Shown here in pieces: positions 58,701 through 64,000 of a stretch of 64,000 bases of DNA; position 1 is the first letter of the stretch, and each line of letters starts with the position of its first letter. Source of the stretch: Streptomyces sp. NBC_00414 (GTDB lineage: Bacteria > Actinomycetota > Actinomycetes > Streptomycetales > Streptomycetaceae). A program made the position numbers and the translations under genes. Location: the NCBI RefSeq assembly GCF_036038375.1, contig NZ_CP107935.1:186001-250000 (forward strand), read 5' to 3'. Under the pieces are notes generated by a model. The model worked only from the letters and a program-made list of their open reading frames with translations, was not told the origin of the DNA and made no database searches.

Positions 58701-59750
58701 ATGCATTACATCAAACTCGGCACGACCGGACTCGACGTATCCCCGATCGCGATCGGCGCGATGACCTACGGCGAGCCCGACCGCGGACACCCCGTCTGGT
58801 CCAAGGGCGAACAGGACGCGCGACCGCTCATCAAGCACGCGCTGGAAGCGGGAATCAACTTCTTCGACACCGCGAACATGTACTCCAACGGCTCCAGCGA
58901 GGAAATCCTCGGCCGGGCCCTCAAGGACTTCGCCGACCGCGATGCCGTCGTGATCGCCACGAAGCTGCGCCACCCGATGCGGCTGGGACCCAACGGACGG
59001 GGACTGTCACGCAAGGCGATCATGACCGAGGTCGACCACTCGCTGCGCCGCCTGGGCACCGACTACATCGACCTTTATCAGGTGCACCGCAACGACCACT
59101 CCACCCCGTGGGAGGAGACCCTCGAAGCTCTCAGCGACCTCGTCACGGCAGGCAAGGTGCGCTACCTCGGCGCCTCATCCATGCACGCCTGGGAGTTCGC
59201 GAAGGCGCTGCACCTGCAGAGGCTGAACGGCTGGGCGCGGTTCGTGTCGATGCAGGACCATTACAACCTCCTCGCCCGTGAGGAGGAGCGGGAGATGATC
59301 CCGCTGTGCCTGGACGAGGGCGTCGGCACGATCATCTGGTCGCCCCTGGCCCGCGGCCGCCTCACCCGCGCGTGGGACGACGCCCGTTCGACGGTGCGCT
59401 CCGAGACGGACGGCGCCTACGCGGACCTGCTCTACTCACCCGCCGAGGAGGCATCCAACCACGCGATCATCGACGCGGTCGGGCAGACCGCGGACGCCCA
59501 CGGCGTCACCCGCGCACAGGTCGCGCTCGCCTGGCTGCGACGCCGGCCGGTGGTCACCGCACCGCTGGTCGGCGCCGGTTCGCTCCGGCAGATCGACGAG
59601 GCGGTGGCCTCTCTCGACATCGAGCTCACCGACGATGAGGTGCGCGCCCTGGAAACCCCGTACACCCCCCGGTACGACTGGCAGGGCGTCTCGGACGAAG
59701 CCGAGCTGGAGGCCATCCGCAGGCGCGTGCCCGGCATGGCTCTCGCATGA
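58701..59750 (+). CDS. Aldo/keto reductase
   Basis: About 349 residues. This NADPH-dependent TIM-barrel oxidoreductase shows the catalytic set: Asp in FFDTANMYSNGSS with the Tyr, Lys in VVIATKLRHP and His in LYQVHRNDHST. NADP contact comes from PLVGAGSLRQIDEAVASLDI. AAGGAG lies before the ATG. Its stop overlaps the start of the DUF998 gene (ATGA), and an NAD-dependent reductase follows, so three genes form one TetR-controlled operon for carbonyl reduction. Confidence 0.92.
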   Translation: MHYIKLGTTGLDVSPIAIGAMTYGEPDRGHPVWSKGEQDARPLIKHALEAGINFFDTANMYSNGSSEEILGRALKDFADRDAVVIATKLRHPMRLGPNGRGLSRKAIMTEVDHSLRRLGTDYIDLYQVHRNDHSTPWEETLEALSDLVTAGKVRYLGASSMHAWEFAKALHLQRLNGWARFVSMQDHYNLLAREEEREMIPLCLDEGVGTIIWSPLARGRLTRAWDDARSTVRSETDGAYADLLYSPAEEASNHAIIDAVGQTADAHGVTRAQVALAWLRRRPVVTAPLVGAGSLRQIDEAVASLDIELTDDEVRALETPYTPRYDWQGVSDEAELEAIRRRVPGMALA

Positions 59751-60466
59751 ACCCCATCGTCCGCTCCGGCGCCGCTGCCCGCGCCGGAGCCCTCCTCATC
59801 CTTCTGGGACCGCTCGTGTCCTGGGTCACCGAGTTCATCACCGCCGCCGCATGGCAGGACCCGCCGTACTCACCCCTGTACAACTGGGTCAGTCACCTCG
59901 GCCTGACCGGTCCCCCGCAGACCGCGTTCGGGCAGGTCGCCAACTCCCCCCTCGGTGCCGTCATGGACGCCGGCTGGGTGATCTACGGCAGCCTCTTGAT
60001 CATCGGCGCATTCCTCGTGTTCGATCCGCGCAAGGGCTCCCGCCCGATCATCATCATGATCCTCGCCGTCCTCGCCGGCGCCGGGGTGTCACTGGTCGGC
60101 ATCTTCCAGGGCTCCAACGCCAACGTCGACAACGGCCTGATCTCCTTCCACACATTCGGCGCGCAGGGCGTCATGCTCGCCGGCAACATCATGGCGATCG
60201 CCGTCGGCGCCGGCGGGACCGGCATCGGTCTCACCAAGGGCCGGTCGATCGCGAGCATCGTTCTCGGCACCGTCGGACTGATCGCGTTCCCCCTGTTCAT
60301 GACCGACGCCCTCACCGGCTGGATGTGGAACATCGGCCTGTTCGAGCGCGCCGTGATCTACCCGATCATGATCGGCCACGCCCTCCTCGGAAGCAGTGTG
60401 GCCGCCGCCCAGCGGCACCGAGCGACGCACCCGCCGGCACCCCTTACCGCACCAGTCGTGAGCTGA
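59747..60466 (+). CDS. DUF998 membrane protein
   Basis: This 239-residue protein has about six membrane segments and the DUF998 pattern: YSPLYNWVSHLGLTG (the periplasmic NWVSHLG block), SLLIIGAFLVFDPRKG, and FHTFGAQGVMLAGNIMAIAV. The function of DUF998 proteins is unknown. It overlaps the aldo/keto reductase stop by four bases and ends 10 nt before the NAD-dependent reductase gene, so all three are co-translated. Confidence 0.85.
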   Translation: MNPIVRSGAAARAGALLILLGPLVSWVTEFITAAAWQDPPYSPLYNWVSHLGLTGPPQTAFGQVANSPLGAVMDAGWVIYGSLLIIGAFLVFDPRKGSRPIIIMILAVLAGAGVSLVGIFQGSNANVDNGLISFHTFGAQGVMLAGNIMAIAVGAGGTGIGLTKGRSIASIVLGTVGLIAFPLFMTDALTGWMWNIGLFERAVIYPIMIGHALLGSSVAAAQRHRATHPPAPLTAPVVS

Positions 60467-60476
60467 GGAGAGACAG

Positions 60477-61511
60477 ATGACCCAAGTACTGGTCACCGGA
60501 GGAACCGGATTCGTCGGAAGCTGGTGCATCCAGGCACTGCTCGACGCCGGGCACACCGTACGCACCACGGTCCGCGATCTGCGGCGCGAGCCGGCACTGC
60601 GCTCCTGGCTGCACGCGGCCACACCGTTCGACGACGACCGTCTCACCGTCGTGCGCGCCGACCTCGAACACCCCGACGGCTGGGACGCCGCCGTCGCCGA
60701 CTGCGACTTCGTCCTCCACGTCGCCTCGCCGACGCTGCGCCATACGCCGACGAACGACGACGATCTGGTGGTCCCAGCACGCGAGGGCGTCCTGCGGGTG
60801 CTGCGCGCGGCCCGCGACGCCCGCGTGCGCCGGGTCGTCCTGACCAGTGCCTTCGGCGCCGTCGGGATCGGGCACCCCCCGCGCTCGACCCCCTTCACCG
60901 AGGAGGACTGGACCGACGTCGACAGCGACATCCCGCCCTACCAGCGGTCAAAGACACTCGCCGAACGCGCGGCCTGGCAGTTCATCCAGGACGAAGGCGG
61001 TGGTCTGGAACTGGCAGCGGTCCATCCCGTGGGGGTCCTCGGCCCTCTGCTCGGCCTGGACGACCCGCCATCCCTGCGTCTGGTCCGCCGAATGATCGAG
61101 GGGCAGGTTCCTGCATGCCCTCCCTTCGGAATGGGCTTCGTCGACGTGCGCGACGTCGCGGATCTGCACCTGCGCGCGATGACCGATCCGGCAGCCGCCG
61201 GCGAACGCTTCCTGGCAATCGCCGGTCACAGCCTGCGTGTCATAGACATCGCGCGCGTTCTGCGTGACCGCCTGGGAGAGCGGGCCGCGAAGGCCCCGAC
61301 CCGTGAACTGCCCGTGTGGCTCGCCCGCGCACTGGGCAGCGTGAACCCGGAACTGCGACTGCTCAAGCACCAGCTCGGCCGGGATCTCGACGCCACGAGC
61401 AGCAAGGCGGAGAAGCTACTCGGATGGCGAGCGCGTCCCATCGAGGACACCATCGCGGAGACCGCCGAGAGTCTCCTCGCCCACGGCATCGGGACAAAGA
61501 CCGGCTCGTAA
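60477..61511 (+). CDS. NAD(P)-dependent epimerase/aldehyde reductase (extended SDR)
   Basis: This 344-residue extended short-chain dehydrogenase has the nucleotide loop TGGTGFVGSW, the catalytic Tyr and Lys in YQRSKTLAE, and LTSAFGAVGIGH for the Ser position. It resembles dihydroflavonol-4-reductase-like and aldehyde reductases. GAGGAGA precedes the ATG. It is the third gene of the TetR-controlled operon and presumably reduces a related carbonyl. Confidence 0.9.
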   Translation: MTQVLVTGGTGFVGSWCIQALLDAGHTVRTTVRDLRREPALRSWLHAATPFDDDRLTVVRADLEHPDGWDAAVADCDFVLHVASPTLRHTPTNDDDLVVPAREGVLRVLRAARDARVRRVVLTSAFGAVGIGHPPRSTPFTEEDWTDVDSDIPPYQRSKTLAERAAWQFIQDEGGGLELAAVHPVGVLGPLLGLDDPPSLRLVRRMIEGQVPACPPFGMGFVDVRDVADLHLRAMTDPAAAGERFLAIAGHSLRVIDIARVLRDRLGERAAKAPTRELPVWLARALGSVNPELRLLKHQLGRDLDATSSKAEKLLGWRARPIEDTIAETAESLLAHGIGTKTGS

Positions 61512-61579
61512 CCCTCCGACGCGGCAGCCCTACGAGCCGAAGAGGCGCCGGACCGGTGGCGCGGTGCCCCAGGTGTCGC

Positions 61580-61615
61580 CGGCCCCGGACCCGCTCGGCG
61601 TTCGGTCCGGGGCCG
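61580..61615. terminator. Bidirectional terminator between convergent genes
   Basis: CGGCCCCGGACC (61580-61591) pairs exactly with GGTCCGGGGCCG (61604-61615) around a 12-nt loop, between the ends of the plus-strand reductase and the minus-strand TetR gene. Confidence 0.8.
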
Positions 61616-61631
61616 CCCGTTCCCCTTCGTA

Positions 61632-62312
61632 TCAGGCTCCGGGGGACCGCTGTCGCTGGGAGCCATCGGCCGCGAGCGGGAGACTGCGCAGCGACAGTGT
61701 GCTCGGCGCCGGCAGCGCTCCGTGGGCCGCCTCGGCGCGGAACGACTGGAGCAAGTACGCCACAAGGCGCCGGGACGCCGCACGGTCACCCGGCAATGCG
61801 GTGACCAGACCGCAGTGGGACAACAGGGCCACGGCAAAGTCGGAGGGGTGGAAGTCGGCCCGCAGCGCGCCCGCTGCCTGAGCCCTGCGGACCAGGGTCA
61901 TGAAGTCCCGCTCGGCCTGTTCGCGTACAGACGCGTGTTCTCGCGTACTGTCCGGAAAGGTTGCGACGAACGCGGCCGGGAAGCCCCGTTCCTCCCGTTG
62001 CAGTTCGCAGACCGTCTCGACCAGCCGCTGGAAGCCCTGCCACGGATCGGGGTCGGCAAGCGCCTCGGTGAGCGCCCGAGCACAGATGTCCATCTGGTGC
62101 GCGAACGCGGCCCGCACCAGGGCGTCCCGCGTCGGGAAACGCCGGTACAGCGTCGCCACGCCGACCCCCGCCCGCCGGGCCACGGTCGCCATGGGCGCGT
62201 CGATGCCGTGCTCGGCGAAGACCACGCGGGCAGCCGAGAGGATGCGCCGCCGGTTGCGCCGGGCGTCCGCCCGCAGACTGTCCTGCCCCGCGATCCGAGA
62301 GGATTCCCCCAC
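61632..62312 (-). CDS. TetR family transcriptional regulator
   Basis: This 226-residue protein has the TetR_N domain in residues 18-65 (RRILSAARVVFAEHGIDAPM, then VGVATLYRRFPTRDALVRAA). The C-terminal domain is of the SACE_7040-like type. A GTG start at 62312 is preceded by GGAGG further upstream. It is divergent from a quinone oxidoreductase gene, with an inverted repeat in between, and is its likely repressor. Confidence 0.9.
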   Translation of the reverse strand: MGESSRIAGQDSLRADARRNRRRILSAARVVFAEHGIDAPMATVARRAGVGVATLYRRFPTRDALVRAAFAHQMDICARALTEALADPDPWQGFQRLVETVCELQREERGFPAAFVATFPDSTREHASVREQAERDFMTLVRRAQAAGALRADFHPSDFAVALLSHCGLVTALPGDRAASRRLVAYLLQSFRAEAAHGALPAPSTLSLRSLPLAADGSQRQRSPGA

Positions 62313-62337
62313 CGCTGTCTCTCACCTCCGCTCAAGT

Positions 62338-62351
62338 GGACGATCTCGTCC
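62338..62351. promoter_or_regulatory. Inverted repeat between TetR and quinone oxidoreductase genes
   Basis: GGACGA-TC-TCGTCC has perfect 6-bp arms and further matching bases (AA/TT) outside them. It lies between the divergent starts at 62312 and 62421. Confidence 0.65.
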
Positions 62352-62420
62352 GTTTGCCAGCCTACGCTCGCCGCCAAGGTCCCCTGCACGGCCACTGGTG
62401 GCGAAGGTGAGAACGCAACG

Positions 62421-63386
62421 ATGGACGACCGCACGATGAAAGCCGTACTGTTCGACCGCTTCGGCGGCCCCGATGTGCTGTATGTGGGCCGGGTACCGCG
62501 TCCCGGGCCGGCACCCGGCGAGGTCCTCGTGCGCGTGCGCGCGTTCAGTGTGAACGGCGGCGAACTGGCGGCCCGTTCCGGTCGGGCCCGCCTCCTCACC
62601 GGCCGGAAGTTCCCGCAGCGCATCGGGCTGGACTTCACCGGCGAGATCGCCGCGCTCGGCACCGGTGCGACCGGCGTAGCGGTCGGCGACCGGGTGTGGG
62701 GCGTCCTGGGCCGCAGCTCCGGATTCGGCAGCGCCGCCGAGTACGTGACGGTACGGCCTGAGCGGCTCGGCCGGCTCCCTGACGGGCTGGACCTCGTGGC
62801 CGCCGCCGCGCTGCCCGTGGCCACCACGGCCGTCACGGCCCTCCGCGACAAGGCCGCACTGCGCCCCGGCGAACGGCTGCTCGTACGGGGCGCGGCGGGC
62901 GGCGTCGGAAACGCCGCCGTCCAGCTCGGACAGGCGCACGGCGCCGAGGTCACGGCTCTGGCCCGCGCTGCCAACCTCGACTTCGTCCGCACGCTCGGTG
63001 CCCACCACGCCATCGACCACCGGACCGTATCCCCCGCGGAACTGGGACTGTTCGACGTGGTCCTCGACACGGCGGGCACCGACCTGCGTACCGTACGGCG
63101 GACGCTGAAGCCTGGCGGACGCATGGTCACCATCGCCTTCGACCTGACTCGACCCGCCGCCTCGCTGGGCTACATCGCGGCCAGCGCCGTCCACGGACGC
63201 CGCCGGGTGCGCTTCTTCAGCGGCAACCCCAAACGTGCGCTCTTCGACGACCTCGCCCGCCAGGTGACGGAGGGGAAGCTGCGGCCGGCGGTGGACACGG
63301 TCTTCCCGCTGGAGGAGACAGCGGCGGCACACCGGGCGCTGGAGGCGGGCGGGGTGCGGGGCAAGTACGTGGTCAGGGTCGACTAG
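62421..63386 (+). CDS. Zinc-independent quinone/enoyl reductase (MDR family)
   Basis: This 321-residue protein is a medium-chain dehydrogenase/reductase without the zinc-binding cysteines. It has the GroES-like start MKAVLFDRFGGPDVL, the NADPH motif GAAGGVGNAAVQLGQAHGA and a C-terminal VTEGKLRPAVDTVFPLEET block. Such enzymes reduce quinones or enones with NADPH. GAAGGTGAGAAC precedes the ATG; an internal ATG at residue 6 is an alternative. It stands alone before an IS5-type relic. Confidence 0.9.
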   Translation: MDDRTMKAVLFDRFGGPDVLYVGRVPRPGPAPGEVLVRVRAFSVNGGELAARSGRARLLTGRKFPQRIGLDFTGEIAALGTGATGVAVGDRVWGVLGRSSGFGSAAEYVTVRPERLGRLPDGLDLVAAAALPVATTAVTALRDKAALRPGERLLVRGAAGGVGNAAVQLGQAHGAEVTALARAANLDFVRTLGAHHAIDHRTVSPAELGLFDVVLDTAGTDLRTVRRTLKPGGRMVTIAFDLTRPAASLGYIAASAVHGRRRVRFFSGNPKRALFDDLARQVTEGKLRPAVDTVFPLEETAAAHRALEAGGVRGKYVVRVD

Positions 63387-63860
63387 GGTTTGTTGGGAAG
63401 GTGCTGGTCACAGCCACTCGTCGCGGATCGCGACCGACACGGACGCCTCGCGGTGGACGGCGGGTTTCTCGTATCTCGTGGCCACGGCCCGGTGGCGCTT
63501 GAGGCGGTTGATCCCGCGCTCGACGGCATGCCGCTCGCGGTAGCCGGCTGCCCCGGGAGCGTCCGGGACCGTGGTCGGCCGGCTCGACGGCAATGCCGCC
63601 GGACGGTTCCTTTACAGATCCCCTTTTTCGAGTCCCCGGCAGCGTGCTGGTGGGCCCGGCAGACGGTGGAGTCGACATTCACGTCCCAGGTGATCAGGCC
63701 CTTCGCGTCCGCCTGAGCTTGGAACTGACGGAGTCCTATGGCTGAAGGCCTGAGCGGCCGACTCCACCGCTTTGATCGCTTCACCGTACGCTTTGGAGGA
63801 ATCCCGGTCGTACCCGTACACACTCTTCCAGGCCGTCGCCACATGGCCGGAAGCAGATCT
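63387..63860 (-). pseudogene. Broken IS5-type insertion element
   Basis: The left end begins with GGGTTTGTTGGGAAGG, a typical IS5-family terminal sequence, right after the preceding stop codon. Minus-strand frames give AYGEAIKAVESAAQAF, then FQAQADAKGLITWDVNVDST and CRAHQHAAG, then [20 protein letters not shown] and RYEKPAVH in the transposase order but in three frames. The transposase is therefore inactive. Its other end is not identified in the last 140 bases. Confidence 0.75.
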
Positions 63861-63974
63861 GCTGCTCGGCGTACGTGACATGACGTGGCGAGCGCGCCGC
63901 GTCCGCCCTTGCGAGCCGGGCCATCGGATCCCACCCCGACTGCCGCCGTGTCGGCCCGCGGGATCCGGAGGCCG

Positions 63975-64000
63975 TCAGACCGCGACGAGTTCGTCCGCCA
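63975..64000 (-). CDS. Possible C-terminal end of a gene entering from the right
   Basis: A minus-strand frame open from the right edge ends ADELVAV-stop at 63975-63977. Only eight codons are visible, so this is no more than a possibility. Confidence 0.2.

Overview
The window reads as a chromosomal segment of a Streptomyces-type actinomycete. Base composition is very GC-rich, coding regions favour G or C at the third codon position, GTG starts are common, and the gene families are typical of Streptomyces: PadR, TetR and NarL-type regulators, DUF6233 and DUF6461 proteins, DUF998, F420/FMN-type PPOX proteins, many small Sec-exported proteins and decayed IS5-type transposases. The mix of accessory metabolism, regulators and broken mobile elements suggests a chromosome arm rather than the core. 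That last point is inference.

Region 1 (1-4.4 kb) is the edge of a phenazine biosynthesis cluster. A plus-strand block encodes an EhpF-type adenylating enzyme and an EhpG/LuxC-type acyl reductase, a pair that reduces a phenazine carboxylate in griseoluteic-acid-type pathways. A convergent minus-strand operon encodes PhzB, a small YdhR-like protein and PhzG, separated from the first block by a strong bidirectional terminator. The core genes phzC/D/E/F are not in the window and would have to lie to the left. A remnant of an RHS/YD-repeat gene sits just beyond phzB.

Region 2 (5-18.2 kb) holds regulator-enzyme pairs: a FAD monooxygenase, PadR with twin palindromes, and a VOC protein; a second PadR, an epoxide hydrolase and a PPOX protein; a cupin; and a membrane alpha/beta hydrolase, a SnoaL-like protein and a divergent TetR with a long operator. 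Between them lie a DNA polymerase Y relic and a perfect 58-bp palindrome.

Region 3 (18.3-33.9 kb) is a minus-strand signalling and export block. It contains (a) an operon of FixH/YtkA-like exported proteins, a polytopic membrane protein and a NarL-type two-component system; (b) an MMPL transporter with a second NarL-type two-component system and an SGNH hydrolase; and (c) an ABC transporter with an OmpR-type two-component system.

Region 4 (34-46.3 kb) carries an alpha/beta hydrolase with a divergent TetR, GrpB, a Dabb protein plus NAD-dependent epimerase with a divergent TetR, small DUF proteins, a VOC protein, another hydrolase preceded by twin 18-bp repeats, and a complete recA-like gene with a LexA-like box. 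Relics of IS5 transposases and of polymerase Y are scattered through it.

Region 5 (46.3-52.3 kb) contains the most unusual feature: three paralogous 40-residue secreted peptides, each with a 24-residue signal sequence and a 16-residue tail carrying Ala-Cys-Cys-Gly and ending in Pro-Gly-X-Pro. They flank a LysR regulator and are linked to a secreted protein. None is long enough to be called by ordinary ORF cut-offs. A lipoprotein serine hydrolase and a membrane-anchored HTH protein follow.

Region 6 (52.7-64 kb) has a large Orn/Lys/Arg decarboxylase, a HxlR regulator with a divergent MFS exporter broken by a G7 run, TetR with twin operators driving an aldo/keto reductase, DUF998 and NAD-dependent reductase operon, a further TetR with a divergent quinone oxidoreductase, and a broken IS5-type element at the right edge.
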